Positions 1 through 9,455 are shown, counted from the stretch's first letter. The stretch: 64,000 bases of DNA from Mangrovitalea sediminis (GCF_002514725.1 NZ_NTLB01000001.1:930001-994000), one strand, 5' to 3'. The notes: generated by a model from the sequence alone, not told the origin. Numbers and translations are program-made.

Positions 1-366
1 CAACTGGTGCGGGTGAGTCGTCTGGGGGTGCAACTGGCCATCGACGATTTCGGCGTCGGTTATTCGTCTCTCGCCTACCTGCGAAACTTCCCGGTCAACC
101 TGCTGAAGATCGACCGCTCTTTCGTCGAACACGTCGATACCCGGCAGGACGATGCCATGATTGTCCGCGCCGTCATCAACCTGGCCCACAACCTCGGCGT
201 CCGCGTCGCCGCGGAAGGCATCGAAACCGAGTCGCAACTGGCCTTCCTGCGAGCCCATCACTGCGATGTTGCCCAAGGTTACCTGATCAGCAAACCCGTT
301 CCCGTGGACAAACTGGAAACGGCCCTGCTGGAACAGCGCTACAGCACGGACAATACCCCGTCCTGA
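1..366 (+). CDS. EAL-domain protein, C-terminal fragment (5' end outside window)
   Basis: This is the last 121 codons of a protein whose start lies before the window. It is the C-terminal half of an EAL domain, the cyclic-di-GMP phosphodiesterase fold. The visible catalytic landmarks are intact: AIDDFGVGYSSL (the DDFG metal-binding aspartates), LLKIDRSFV (the KID lysine and aspartate) and AAEGIET (the glutamate of the EGxE motif), followed by the usual QGYLISKPVP end. Known family chemistry is hydrolysis of c-di-GMP to pGpG. Upstream domains (often PAS or GGDEF) cannot be seen, so sensor input and full function are unknown. The intact residues contrast with the degenerate EAL domain near 42.5 kb. 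Confidence 0.9.
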   Translation, partial: QLVRVSRLGVQLAIDDFGVGYSSLAYLRNFPVNLLKIDRSFVEHVDTRQDDAMIVRAVINLAHNLGVRVAAEGIETESQLAFLRAHHCDVAQGYLISKPVPVDKLETALLEQRYSTDNTPS

Positions 367-466
367 CCCTCATCATGGCGCTGCGGAGATATACTGACAG
401 CATTGCCAAGAAGGCCTGATGTCACTCATGATGCGGCAGATCCTTCCGTACGAGTGACCTCATCTC

Positions 467-1264
467 ATGTTCATCGATGAAAACCCCATCATCGTTCGTG
501 CATTGAACATCGCAGAAGCCATCGATATCCGCCAGTTGGAGCGTACCAAGGTGCTGGCAACCCAGCCGCTCACGCTGCGCATCTGCGAAGGCGGTTATGC
601 GGTGGTCTTCCGCTATGGCACCACCGTATTGTTCAATGTCGCACCTCACGAGGAAAGCGCCTGGCTGCGGGAGCTCGGCAACTTCGCGAGGGAACCCCTG
701 GCGGAGCCTGTCATCGAGGAAACTCAGCTCTTCATCGAACCCGAGGGCAAAGAGGGTATCGAAGGCAACAAACTGGTGGTGCGGGCGCTGTCCCTGCAAC
801 AGATGCAGCTCATGGCGCAGGTGCTAGCCAAAAGTGCCGTGCTCGATAGCTACGAACAGCGCGCCACCCGCGCCTTCGAACGCATCGAGCCCCTGGCTCA
901 GCGCCTGATGCAACTTGGCAGCCGCGGGGTGCGCACCCAGGACCTGCTGAAACTGATCGGCGAGGTGCTGGTGCACCAGCAGAAGATGGTCGGGCGCGTA
1001 GAGGTCAGCGAAAAGCCCGATCTACTCTGGGATCACCCGGAACTGGAACGGTTCTATCTGCGCATCGAAGACGAGTTCGAGATCCGCGAACGGGATGTGG
1101 CCCTGGAGCGCAAACTGGAACTGATCAGCCGCACCGCCCAAACCGTGCTGGATGTGGTCCAGGCCAAGCGTTCACTGCGGGTGGAATGGTACATCGTCGC
1201 CCTGATCGTGGTGGAAATCATTCTGAGCCTCTACACCCTGTTCTTTCAGAACGGCGGACACTGA
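467..1264 (+). CDS. RMD1/YagE family (DUF155) protein
   Basis: A 265-residue protein of the RMD1/Sif2 (DUF155, YagE) family. Seen in the sequence: an N-terminal alpha/beta region with the family-like segment YAVVFRYGTTVLFN, a long helical middle with many charged residues, and one C-terminal transmembrane helix (WYIVALIVVEIILSLY) close to the end. That layout, soluble domain then C-terminal anchor, is normal for the family. In eukaryotes relatives are mitochondrial proteins linked to meiotic division and translation; the bacterial role is not established, so no reaction is assigned. It sits about 100 bases after the EAL gene and about 80 before the metallophosphoesterase on the same strand, so cotranscription is possible. 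Confidence 0.85.
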   Translation: MFIDENPIIVRALNIAEAIDIRQLERTKVLATQPLTLRICEGGYAVVFRYGTTVLFNVAPHEESAWLRELGNFAREPLAEPVIEETQLFIEPEGKEGIEGNKLVVRALSLQQMQLMAQVLAKSAVLDSYEQRATRAFERIEPLAQRLMQLGSRGVRTQDLLKLIGEVLVHQQKMVGRVEVSEKPDLLWDHPELERFYLRIEDEFEIRERDVALERKLELISRTAQTVLDVVQAKRSLRVEWYIVALIVVEIILSLYTLFFQNGGH

Positions 1265-1342
1265 GACGGAATACGGGCTGGACCTCACCGTGCTGAGCGG
1301 CAATGATGGAACAGCATTGCCGCCACTGGAGAGTTGAAGCTA

Positions 1343-2488
1343 TTGAGCCGTTTTATCGTTACAGCCCTCACCCTGATTTTGCTGGCACATGTTTATGTCG
1401 GCCTACGCCTGCTGCCCGATATGCCCATCGGCGTCCTCGGGACCACCGCCGGAATCGTCCTGCTGACGCTGAGTTGCGTGCTGATGCCAGCCGGACTGAT
1501 GGCGCGACGTATGCGCCGGCAACCCTGGGCGGACAGGCTTGCCTGGATAGGACTGATCACCACCGGGCTGTTTTCCTCGGTGTTCGTCCTGACCCTGCTG
1601 CGCGACCTGATCCTGCTGCCGACCGCTTTCCTCGCCAGCCCTGAAGGCCTGGCCACTTTCAGTCGCGATTCGGCGCTGGCCGTACCCGTGCTCGCCGTCA
1701 TCGTGACCCTGATCGGCTTCATCAACGCCCGCCGGGTGGCCCGTGTCGTCGACGTCGAAGTACCGATCCCGGACCTTCCCGACGCCCTGGACAATTTCAC
1801 CATTGCCCAGATCAGCGACATCCATGTGGGCCCGACCATCAAGCGGGGCTACCTGCAGGCGATTGTCGACCGCGTCAATCACGTCGAGGCGGACGTTATC
1901 GCCATTACCGGTGACCTCGTCGACGGCCACGTCAGTCATCTCGCCCCCCACGTCGAACCTCTGGCCGAGCTGAGTGCTCGCCATGGCACCTACTTTGTCA
2001 CGGGAAATCACGAATACTACTCCGGCGTGCACAGCTGGGTCGCCGAACTGGAAAGACTGGGGATCCACGTGCTGCTCAATGAACACGTCGTTATCGAACA
2101 CGAGGGTTCATCGCTGCTCATCGCCGGCGTCACCGACTACAGCGCGCACACCATTGAACCCTCCCATCGCAGCGACCCCGGAGCCGCTCTGGCGGGAGCG
2201 CCGGAAACCGTTGCCTTCCGTCTGCTGCTCGCGCATCAGCCCCGTTCCGGGATGGCAGCCGCAGACGCCGGTTTCGATCTGCAGCTGTCCGGACACACTC
2301 ACGGAGGGCAGTTCCTGCCCTGGAACTTTTTCGTACGTTTCCAGCAGCCCTTTACCGCTGGCCTGCGCCGCATCGATCAGCTTTGGGTCTACACCAGCCG
2401 GGGCACCGGCTACTGGGGTCCGCCAAAGCGGTTGGGGGCGCCATCGGAAATCACCCGCATCAGGCTGGTCAAGGCAAGGTCCCGATAG
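1343..2488 (+). CDS. Membrane-anchored metallophosphoesterase (YkuE/YaeI-like)
   Basis: Calcineurin-like metallophosphoesterase with several N-terminal membrane helices, roughly residues 1-140, followed by the catalytic domain. The metal-binding motifs are all present in order: ISDIHVG, GDLVDG, GNHEY, HQP and SGHTHGGQ. Relatives such as YkuE and YaeI cleave phosphodiester or pyrophosphate bonds of lipid-linked substrates, for example UDP-diacylglucosamine-like molecules; the substrate here is not shown by sequence. Start choice: a TTG at 1343 stands 11 bases after GGAG, while the in-frame TTG at 1334 is too close to it. Both starts are non-ATG. The gene ends in the shared hairpin at 2531-2568 and converges with the DUF4382 gene. 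Confidence 0.87.
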   Translation: MSRFIVTALTLILLAHVYVGLRLLPDMPIGVLGTTAGIVLLTLSCVLMPAGLMARRMRRQPWADRLAWIGLITTGLFSSVFVLTLLRDLILLPTAFLASPEGLATFSRDSALAVPVLAVIVTLIGFINARRVARVVDVEVPIPDLPDALDNFTIAQISDIHVGPTIKRGYLQAIVDRVNHVEADVIAITGDLVDGHVSHLAPHVEPLAELSARHGTYFVTGNHEYYSGVHSWVAELERLGIHVLLNEHVVIEHEGSSLLIAGVTDYSAHTIEPSHRSDPGAALAGAPETVAFRLLLAHQPRSGMAAADAGFDLQLSGHTHGGQFLPWNFFVRFQQPFTAGLRRIDQLWVYTSRGTGYWGPPKRLGAPSEITRIRLVKARSR

Positions 2489-2530
2489 TTCGCCTTTCTA
2501 CGGTATCTCTTTCTCTAGGAGAACCCGGCC

Positions 2531-2568
2531 ACCCCCACTCCAGCAGCACGGGCAACTGGAGTGGGGGT
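2531..2568. terminator. Perfect 13-bp hairpin between convergent genes
   Basis: Arms 2531-2543 and 2556-2568 are exact reverse complements (ACCCCCACTCCAG) around a 12-base loop. It lies between the ends of two converging genes, 1343-2488 and 2577-3473. No T-run follows it on either strand, so it is either a bidirectional terminator that does without a U-tract or an RNA 3'-end stabiliser. Confidence 0.6.
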
Positions 2569-2576
2569 CTCAGGGT

Positions 2577-3473
2577 TTACAGGATGTTGGGGAGGTTAAC
2601 GGTCGCTGTCTGGTTGGCCTGTACGGTGACGTTGGTCGTCGAACTGTACTTCAGCGACTCCGCAGTAGACGTGTCGTCCACACTGCAGGTATAGGCGAGA
2701 GTGTAATTGCCCGGCGGCAGATGAGCCAGTGTGTAGCGGTAGTTGCTGGTCGCGCCATAGGTCACGACCGATGCCAGGTAGGGCTCGTTATTACTACCAT
2801 AGTCTCCGACAGTGGCATTACTTCCGGCATACAGATAGACGACGCCGTTATAACCCGACGGCAGATTGGTGCAACCCAACTGCTGTTCCAGCGTCGCCAC
2901 ATCGACCGTCCCTGTGATCTCACCCGCCGTACTCTCATCCACGATACGCAGGGTTGGTTTCAGGAGATAGGCACCATTGGCCAGTACCAGCGATTTACGC
3001 AGGTTGAAGTCGAGCACGAAATTGATATTGCCACCGGAAGGAACCGTAAAACCGCGCACCAGTTTCAAACCGGTTTCCGCGCCGCTGGGGATGGTCAGTG
3101 GCTGGGTGCCGCCCGTCGCGTTCACCTGAACGGACTGCTGACTGGTATCCAGTATCAACCGGACCCAGTTGTAATCGCCTGCAGGCAGTGGCCGCTGCAA
3201 AATGAGGTTGGCGGTTTTCCCATCCCTGAGGTCCAGTAGATTCAGGTGTTTAGGACGATCGAAGGTAATCGTCTGGACGGAACCGCTGGCCGGCTTGAGC
3301 TCCAGACCGGTGACGGTGACATTGACGGCAGTGACACCATCGACAGGGGCATCCGTCAGCGCAAAGGTCGCATTGCCGGTCGCTATTGCTGCAGTATCAC
3401 TACCGCCGCCACAAGCGGCCAGACCCAGAGAGGACAGCACAAGTACCGAGACCTGAAGTATTCCTTTCATCAT
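2577..3473 (-). CDS. DUF4382 domain lipoprotein
   Basis: A 298-residue exported lipoprotein. The N-terminus has a hydrophobic stretch ending in the lipobox-like SLGLAAC followed by GGGS, as expected for signal peptidase II cleavage before that cysteine. The segment FALTDAPVDGVTAVNVTVTGLEL with the later LLDLRDGKTANLIL is typical of DUF4382, a beta-sandwich domain of unknown function found in secreted proteins. The C-terminal part, from about residue 185, looks like a second beta-sandwich resembling carboxypeptidase-regulatory (CNA-B-like) repeats. No catalytic motif is visible. The gene faces the metallophosphoesterase and is followed by a strong hairpin. The upstream stretch to 3709 is noncoding and presumably carries the promoter. 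Confidence 0.85.
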   Translation of the reverse strand: MMKGILQVSVLVLSSLGLAACGGGSDTAAIATGNATFALTDAPVDGVTAVNVTVTGLELKPASGSVQTITFDRPKHLNLLDLRDGKTANLILQRPLPAGDYNWVRLILDTSQQSVQVNATGGTQPLTIPSGAETGLKLVRGFTVPSGGNINFVLDFNLRKSLVLANGAYLLKPTLRIVDESTAGEITGTVDVATLEQQLGCTNLPSGYNGVVYLYAGSNATVGDYGSNNEPYLASVVTYGATSNYRYTLAHLPPGNYTLAYTCSVDDTSTAESLKYSSTTNVTVQANQTATVNLPNIL

Positions 3474-3708
3474 GGCAACCTCCTATTCATGAACTGTTCA
3501 TTTAACGCAATTTAACAGGTCAAAATCAGGGATTGACTTACAAAACGGCAATTTAGTCCTGGGCTAAAACAGCCGAATCGGCAACCGTTTGTATTGAGCG
3601 TGGTTTTAATAAACCAATACGTATAATTCAGGACGTCAGGATCTCCGGCCGGACCGCTACCGGCCTGATGCGCAAAGAACAACACTGCAGGCCGACAGAA
3701 AGGCTGAC

Positions 3709-4170
3709 TTACATCCGGCTCCCCATCACGGCGATCACGATCACCGCCAGACCGAGCAACAGATTGATACCGACAATCTTGCGAATCTGGCCAACGCGCT
3801 TCGCACCTTCCTCCACGGCATTGTTCGCCACGGCGATTTTCAGGCGCCGGAAAGGGGCGAAATAGACATGGAAATACAACAGCATCATCAGCAATCCCAA
3901 CCCCATCATCAGGTGGACATGGAGGCCGATGTTTGCCATGCCGCCGAAAACGCCAAAAATCATCCAGAAGCCGGTCGCCAGGATCAGGACGATAGAGAGC
4001 CACACCCAGCGGAAGAATCGCTCCAGCGTGTTGGCCCACAGGGCCGGCCGTTTGGCGGGCTCCACCACTTGGCCGACAGCAGGCCGCATCGCCATATAGG
4101 CATAGAACATACCGCCGACCCAGACGACAACGGATAACACATGCAGGGTGATCGCTAGCGCGAAGCTCAT
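3709..4170 (-). CDS. CopD-like four-helix membrane protein
   Basis: A 153-residue integral membrane protein with four predicted helices beginning SFALAITLHVLSVVVWVGGM. The short helix-histidine pattern (LHVLSVVVWVGGMF, then GLHVHLMMG and LYFHVYF) matches the CopD/DUF2269-like family. Members are associated with copper handling or haem-linked redox, but single short proteins like this are poorly characterised. The conserved histidines would lie in the membrane and could bind haem or copper; that is inference. The start at 4170 is preferred over upstream in-frame ATGs because the similarity begins here and GGAACC precedes it. It has no close partner on this strand, and the copper operon is 18 kb away. 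Confidence 0.8.
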   Translation of the reverse strand: MSFALAITLHVLSVVVWVGGMFYAYMAMRPAVGQVVEPAKRPALWANTLERFFRWVWLSIVLILATGFWMIFGVFGGMANIGLHVHLMMGLGLLMMLLYFHVYFAPFRRLKIAVANNAVEEGAKRVGQIRKIVGINLLLGLAVIVIAVMGSRM

Positions 4171-4361
4171 AGCAGGTTCCTTAATGCAGTTTGAAAATGG
4201 GCCGGAAGGCCACGGCAAAAGCTGTTCCGTATCCTGCATCAAAGCGACGGGCAGGCCAAGAGAGGAAAACGCTTTCCTGCCCCGCCGATCGTTCGTTTGT
4301 CAGTGCCTCCCACCCGCTGCTACCATGTATGCCCATACAGTATTCAGCGCAGCCGCCCGGG

Positions 4362-6005
4362 ATGAATCCGCTCGACGATCCCTTTTACTACCTGAACAAC
4401 TTCCGCACTGTCCTGGACTGGATCGAGGCGCGCTACTGCGACCTGCTCTCTGCCGGGGAGCGAGCCTTCAACGATGCGTTCAGGCAGTTGCCTCAACGAT
4501 CCCAGGCGTTGCTGGTCCGCATGGTCATGCGCAAGGGCTGCCTGTTCCGGGCCAGCCGGCTGAGCTATGTCGAGATCGGTCCTACGCTTGAGGCGGTTGA
4601 ACCCCTGATCGCCCTTGGCTGGGTTAATCCCGAGGCGCCGTTGACCCTGGACGACCTGTTCGGCCTGCTGACCCGGACCGAGCTGGCCGCGCTGTTCCGG
4701 GACCGGCTTTCGTCGTCACAGGGACGCAAGGCCGATTGGCTGACCGAATTATCACCGCAGTTCGACGAGGCAAAACCCTTTGCCTCCTGGGCCCCCGACA
4801 GCGACGAACGCCTCTTTGCGCTCACCTGCATGCCGCTCTGCGACCGCCTGCGGTTGATGTTTTTCGGCAATCTGCATCAGGACTGGTCGGAATTCGTCCT
4901 CGCCGACCTCGGCGTCTTCCGTTACGAAACGGTAGCATTCAGTGACGCCTCGCGCGCGTTCCGCTGTCGCAAGGACGTCGATACCTATCTGCACCTGCAC
5001 GCCTGCCGGGAACGGCTCGATGCCGAAGAGGCGCTGGACGATATCTTTGCCGATCTGCCGGCCATCATCGCCGACAACCCCTGGCTCGAAGCACGCCGCG
5101 CCAAACTGCTGTTCAGAATGGGACAACAGGGCGAAAGGACCGGCGAATGGGAAACCGCCCAGCGCCTGTATGAGCAAAGCCATTATCCCGGCGCCCGCGG
5201 CCGCTGCATTCGCGTTCTGGAGCGACAGGAGCGCTACCAGGACGCCTTTGAGCTGGCCGCAACCGCCGTCCTCGCACCGGAAAGCGATGCCGAGCGGCAA
5301 CAGCTGGAGCGGGTAATGCCCCGCCTGCGACGCAAGCTGGGGCTACCTGTCCAGCGCCCCCCCCGGGAAATGCCAGCCGAACGCATCGACCTGATCCTGC
5401 CGCCGCCCACCACACCGCTGTCCGTGGAAAATCGGGTCCAGGCCCACCTGAGCACGGACGATGTGCCGGTTCACTACGTTGAGAACACGCTGATCAACGG
5501 TCTGTTCGGTCTGCTCTGCTGGGACGTCATCTTCGCCGCCCTGCCCGGCGCTTTCTTCCACCCCTTCCATACCGGTCCAGCCGACCTGCTGCAGCCCGAT
5601 TTCCATGCCCGCCGGGCCGGGTTATTCGAGGACTGTTTCGCCCTGCTGGAAACCGACGCCTACCAGCAGCGCATACTCGATACCTTCCATGCCAAGCAGG
5701 GTATCCAGTCGCCCTTCGTTTTCTGGGGTGCCTTGAACGAGACATTGCTTGAGCAGGCCCTCACCTGTTTCCCCGCGGACCACCTGAACGCCTGGTTCCG
5801 TCGTCTCCTCGCCGACATCCGCACCAACCGGGCGGGCCTGCCGGATCTGATCCAGTTCTGGCCGGACCAGGCCCGCTACCGGATGATCGAGGTGAAAGGT
5901 CCCGGTGACCGCCTGCAGGACAACCAGCGTCGCTGGATCGATTTTTGTGCCCGTCACGACATGCCCGTCGCGGTCTGTTACGTGCGCTGGCAGGAGACCG
6001 CGTGA
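4362..6005 (+). CDS. FAN1-type VRR-NUC structure-specific nuclease
   Basis: A 547-residue homologue of bacterial FAN1 nucleases, which cleave 5' flaps and branched DNA in interstrand-crosslink repair. The C-terminal VRR-NUC (PD-(D/E)XK) domain carries the triad in order: D495 in LPDLIQFW, E510 and K512 in MIEVKGPGD, followed by DNQRRW. The N-terminal half (YYLNNFRTVLDWIEARY onward) resembles the SAP-like DNA-binding region and the middle the TPR-like region of FAN1. An ATG at 4329 is in frame, but family similarity starts at 4362. The stop codon overlaps the GTG of the next gene (GTGA), so the two products should be made together. That neighbour is a nuclease-helicase, which supports a DNA-repair role. 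Confidence 0.88.
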   Translation: MNPLDDPFYYLNNFRTVLDWIEARYCDLLSAGERAFNDAFRQLPQRSQALLVRMVMRKGCLFRASRLSYVEIGPTLEAVEPLIALGWVNPEAPLTLDDLFGLLTRTELAALFRDRLSSSQGRKADWLTELSPQFDEAKPFASWAPDSDERLFALTCMPLCDRLRLMFFGNLHQDWSEFVLADLGVFRYETVAFSDASRAFRCRKDVDTYLHLHACRERLDAEEALDDIFADLPAIIADNPWLEARRAKLLFRMGQQGERTGEWETAQRLYEQSHYPGARGRCIRVLERQERYQDAFELAATAVLAPESDAERQQLERVMPRLRRKLGLPVQRPPREMPAERIDLILPPPTTPLSVENRVQAHLSTDDVPVHYVENTLINGLFGLLCWDVIFAALPGAFFHPFHTGPADLLQPDFHARRAGLFEDCFALLETDAYQQRILDTFHAKQGIQSPFVFWGALNETLLEQALTCFPADHLNAWFRRLLADIRTNRAGLPDLIQFWPDQARYRMIEVKGPGDRLQDNQRRWIDFCARHDMPVAVCYVRWQETA

Positions 6006-8263
6006 GCGCCTATCACATTGCCGTGCGCGCCCTGTGCGAGTTTACCGCCAAACAGGGTGACCTGGACCTACGCTTCACGCCCTCACCCAGCGCCCAGGAA
6101 GGTATTGCCGGTCATGCTGCAGTACAGGCAAAGCGCTGGCGCGATTACGAAGCGGAGCTCCCACTCAAGGGCGACTATGGCCTTCTGGAAGTGCGCGGCC
6201 GTGCCGACGGCTACGACCCGGCACGCAACCAGTTGGAAGAGATCAAGACCTTCCGCGGCGAACTGGAACGCCAGCCCGAGAATCACCGCCTGCTACATTG
6301 GGCGCAGGCCAAGGTCTACGGCTGGCTGCTGTGCCAGGAACGCGGCCTGGACGGCGTCTGGGTGGCGCTCGTCTACTACGATATCGTGCGCCAGAAGGAA
6401 ACAGTGATTCGCGAGTGGCATGACGCCGAGAGCCTGCACGCCTTTTTCGACGACCAGTGCCAGCGTTTCCTGGCCTGGGCCAAACGCGAAATGGCCCACC
6501 GCGAGGCCCGCGACCAGGCGCTCACCACACTGCGCTTTCCCCACCCGGATTTCCGCGACGGCCAGCGCCCCCTCGCCGAAGCCGTCTACAAGGCCGCCTG
6601 CGCCGGCCGCCCCCTGATGATCGAAGCCCCGACCGGGATCGGCAAGACCATCGGCACGCTGTTTCCCCAGCTCAAGGCCATGCCCGGCCAGAAGCTCGAC
6701 AAGATCTTCTACCTGGCAGCCAAGACGCCCGGCCGCCAACTCGCCCTGGACGCTCTGAAGGCGCTGCGCCAGGACAGTTCCGCACCGCCACGCGTGGTGG
6801 AGCTGATCGCCCGGGACAAGGCCTGCGAGCATCCGGACAAGGCCTGCCACGGCGAGTCCTGCCCCCTGGCTCGGGGTTTCTACGACCGTCTGCCGGCAGC
6901 CCGCGAAGCCGCCCTGGACGGGCGTCAGCTCGATCAGCTCACCCTGCGTGCCGTGGCGCTGGAGCACGGCATCTGCCCCTATTACCTCAGCCAGGAGCTG
7001 GTACGCTGGGCCGATGTGGTGGTGGGTGACTACAACTACTACTTCGATCTCTCGGCGCTGCTCTATGCCCTGACCGAAGCCAACCAGTGGCGCGTCGCGC
7101 TGCTGGTGGATGAGGCGCACAACCTGGTAGACCGGGCACGCGGCATGTACAGCGCCGGGCTGGATCAGGCCCGGTTCCGCCATCTTCGCCGGACCTTGCC
7201 CGCGACCCTCAAGCGACCTTTCGACAGTCTCAACCGCGCCTGGAATGCGCTGTACAAAGACCAGACCGTCGCCTACGAAACCCGTGATGAGCTACCGCAG
7301 CGCCTGCTCGACGTCCTGCAGCGGGTGATTGCTGCCCTGACCGACGAGTTCACGGAGAACCCGGCCAACGTCGACAGCGAGCTGCAGCGGGTCTATTTCG
7401 ACCTGATCCACTTCGGTCGCATTGCCGAATTATTCGATCGCCATTTCCTGTTCGATATCAGCCTGCAGCCCGGGCAGCGCCACCGCACCAGCACCCTTAA
7501 CCTGCGAAACCTGGTGCCGGCCCCGGTCCTGCGCGAACGTTTCGAGGCGGCCCACACCGCCACCCTGTTCTCGGCGACCCTGACACCCCGGCATTACTAC
7601 CAGGACCTGCTGGGCCTGCCGGAAAACTGCACCTGGCTGAGCGTGGATTCCCCCTTCCAGGCGGATCAGCTCAGCGTTCATCTGGTCAGCCGCATTTCCA
7701 CCCGTTATCGGCACCGGGCCGCCTCGGTTGCCCCTATCGTGCAGCTGATGGCAGATCATTATGCGACCCACCCCGGCAACTATCTGGCCTTCTTCAGCAG
7801 CTTCGAATACCTGGATCAGGTGGCCGATGCCCTGGAGAACGCCTATCCGGCACTGCCGGTCTGGCGCCAATCCCCGCGCATGGACGAAGAGGCCCGGCGG
7901 GCCTTTCTGGCGCGATTCACGGAAGGGGGGCGAGGAATTGGTTTTGCGGTCCTCGGCGGCGCCTTTGGGGAAGGCATCGACCTGCCGGGCGAGCGGCTTG
8001 TCGGCGCCTTCATCGCCACCCTGGGCCTGCCGCCCCTGAATCCGGTCAACGAGCAATTCGAGCAGCGCCTGCAAGCCATCTTCGGGCACGGTTACGACTA
8101 CACCTACCTGTTTCCCGGCCTGCAGAAGGTCATCCAGGCCGCGGGACGTGTGATTCGTACCCAAAGCGACCGGGGTGAAGTCTTCCTGATCGACGATCGC
8201 TTCCGCCAGCCCCGAATCCGGGCCTTGCTGCCCCGCTGGTGGCACCCCCAGGTCGAGCGGTGA
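6002..8263 (+). CDS. XPD/DinG-class Fe-S helicase with N-terminal Cas4-like nuclease domain
   Basis: A 753-residue superfamily 2 helicase. Residues 1-165 resemble a Cas4/RecB-type PD-(D/E)XK nuclease: D69 in GRADG, E80-I81-K82, then Q102 and Y106 of a QxxxY motif. Walker A is EAPTGIGKT (208-216) and the Walker B/DEAH box is at 370-373. Four cysteines, C275, C282, C287 and C325, lie between them as in the iron-sulphur domain of XPD, DinG and FANCJ helicases. A C-terminal helicase region includes QAAGRVIRT. This combination implies ATP-driven 5'-3' unwinding coupled to single-strand cleavage. The GTG start overlaps the FAN1 stop by four bases. Pairing of such helicases with FAN1 is, to my knowledge, common in bacteria. 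Confidence 0.9.
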   Translation: MSAYHIAVRALCEFTAKQGDLDLRFTPSPSAQEGIAGHAAVQAKRWRDYEAELPLKGDYGLLEVRGRADGYDPARNQLEEIKTFRGELERQPENHRLLHWAQAKVYGWLLCQERGLDGVWVALVYYDIVRQKETVIREWHDAESLHAFFDDQCQRFLAWAKREMAHREARDQALTTLRFPHPDFRDGQRPLAEAVYKAACAGRPLMIEAPTGIGKTIGTLFPQLKAMPGQKLDKIFYLAAKTPGRQLALDALKALRQDSSAPPRVVELIARDKACEHPDKACHGESCPLARGFYDRLPAAREAALDGRQLDQLTLRAVALEHGICPYYLSQELVRWADVVVGDYNYYFDLSALLYALTEANQWRVALLVDEAHNLVDRARGMYSAGLDQARFRHLRRTLPATLKRPFDSLNRAWNALYKDQTVAYETRDELPQRLLDVLQRVIAALTDEFTENPANVDSELQRVYFDLIHFGRIAELFDRHFLFDISLQPGQRHRTSTLNLRNLVPAPVLRERFEAAHTATLFSATLTPRHYYQDLLGLPENCTWLSVDSPFQADQLSVHLVSRISTRYRHRAASVAPIVQLMADHYATHPGNYLAFFSSFEYLDQVADALENAYPALPVWRQSPRMDEEARRAFLARFTEGGRGIGFAVLGGAFGEGIDLPGERLVGAFIATLGLPPLNPVNEQFEQRLQAIFGHGYDYTYLFPGLQKVIQAAGRVIRTQSDRGEVFLIDDRFRQPRIRALLPRWWHPQVER

Positions 8264-8273
8264 GGGCGGACTT

Positions 8274-9440
8274 TCAACGACCTTTGTCCGGCCAATACCA
8301 GGCCGGGGCATCCAACAATCCCTGATCGGCGATTGCGGTGGCGCCCAGGGCCTTTTGAAGGACAATGGAATGACAGTCAGGATGGGCTTCAAGCGCCGCG
8401 ATCAGGCGGCTGGCATGGGTAACAACCCAGACCTGCGCCTGCTCGGACGCCTTGATGATCAGGCGCGCCAGCGCCGGTAACAGATCCGGATGCAGGCTGG
8501 TTTCGGGCTCGTTCAGCACCATCAACGACGGTGGGCGCGGGGTCAGCAGCGCCGCCACCCACAGGATGTAGCGTAAGGTGCCATCCGACAGCTCCTGCGC
8601 CGACAGCGGCCGGAGCAACCCCTCCTGGTGAAAGTGCAGGCTGAAACGGCCGTCGTCGTGGCGTTCCACCACCAAGTGGGCACCGGGAAATGCATCGCTG
8701 ATAGCCTCATCCAGTCCCAGACCATTGCCGATCTCACGGATGGTCTGCAGTGCCGCCGCCAGATCGTGGCCATCGTGGTGCAGAACCGGGGTACGCGTTC
8801 CCAGCTGTGGCTGTCGGGCCGGTGCATCCCGGTCGGTACGGAAATGATCGTAGAAACGCCAGCCGCGAATGGTATCCCGCAGGTCCAAGACCTCCGGCAC
8901 CTGGGTGGGATCACCGACCTGATCGAACAGGCTGTCGAAACCGCTCAGATGCTGGGCGACCACCCGCCATTCGCGGCCAGCCCGGACCTTGAGGCAGGGA
9001 CCTTCGCGATCGACCAGCACCCCGGCCGGCCGGTAGAAGGGGCCCGCCCAGATACACTCACGCTTGATCTCCGGGTCCAAGGCAAAGGCCGAGCTCGACG
9101 GCGACGGTAAGCCGAGGGAGATGGCGTAACCCAGGGTCTCGGTGGAAAACCCCAACCGTAGCCGCACGACTTCCTGACGCGGCCCGCCCTGTACCGGAAC
9201 CCGCCCCGAACGCATACCGCGCGACAGGTCTTCCGGACCGGCCCAGTAGGTCGACTGCAAACCGCCCTCCCGTGCAATGGCGTTGATCACTCCTGCCTGC
9301 GCCGTCTCCGCCAGCAACCGCAGCGCACGGTACAGGTTGGACTTGCCGCTGCCGTTGGGGCCGGTAATCACATTGAGCGGCCCCAGGGCCGTACTCAAAT
9401 GCAGAATCGAGCGGTAATTGTCGACGGCAAAACTGATCAC
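8274..9440 (-). CDS. Stand-alone AAA family ATPase (COG4637-like)
   Basis: A 388-residue ABC/SMC-like ATPase of the AAA_21 group. Walker A is GPNGSGKSN at about 27-35. The signature region reads LSAQELSDGTLRY and the Walker B segment is LMVLNEPETSLHP. The usual Walker B aspartate is asparagine here; I recall this NEPE form as common in this family, so it need not mean inactivity. No TOPRIM or other nuclease domain is attached, so it is not an OLD nuclease. It lies 15 bases downstream of the M48 protease gene and is probably cotranscribed. It converges with the helicase gene with a 10-base gap. The biological role is not known. Confidence 0.85.
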   Translation of the reverse strand: MISFAVDNYRSILHLSTALGPLNVITGPNGSGKSNLYRALRLLAETAQAGVINAIAREGGLQSTYWAGPEDLSRGMRSGRVPVQGGPRQEVVRLRLGFSTETLGYAISLGLPSPSSSAFALDPEIKRECIWAGPFYRPAGVLVDREGPCLKVRAGREWRVVAQHLSGFDSLFDQVGDPTQVPEVLDLRDTIRGWRFYDHFRTDRDAPARQPQLGTRTPVLHHDGHDLAAALQTIREIGNGLGLDEAISDAFPGAHLVVERHDDGRFSLHFHQEGLLRPLSAQELSDGTLRYILWVAALLTPRPPSLMVLNEPETSLHPDLLPALARLIIKASEQAQVWVVTHASRLIAALEAHPDCHSIVLQKALGATAIADQGLLDAPAWYWPDKGR

Positions 9441-9455
9441 GCCGGTACGGCCCTC

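Noticed and set aside
1974-3239. 421-codon plus-strand frame through the metallophosphoesterase end and DUF4382 gene
   Set aside because: It overlaps two well-supported genes and its product has no recognisable family; it is a shadow frame.
6293-7183. 296-codon minus-strand frame under the helicase
   Set aside because: It lies under a gene with motif-complete helicase and nuclease domains and encodes low-complexity sequence.
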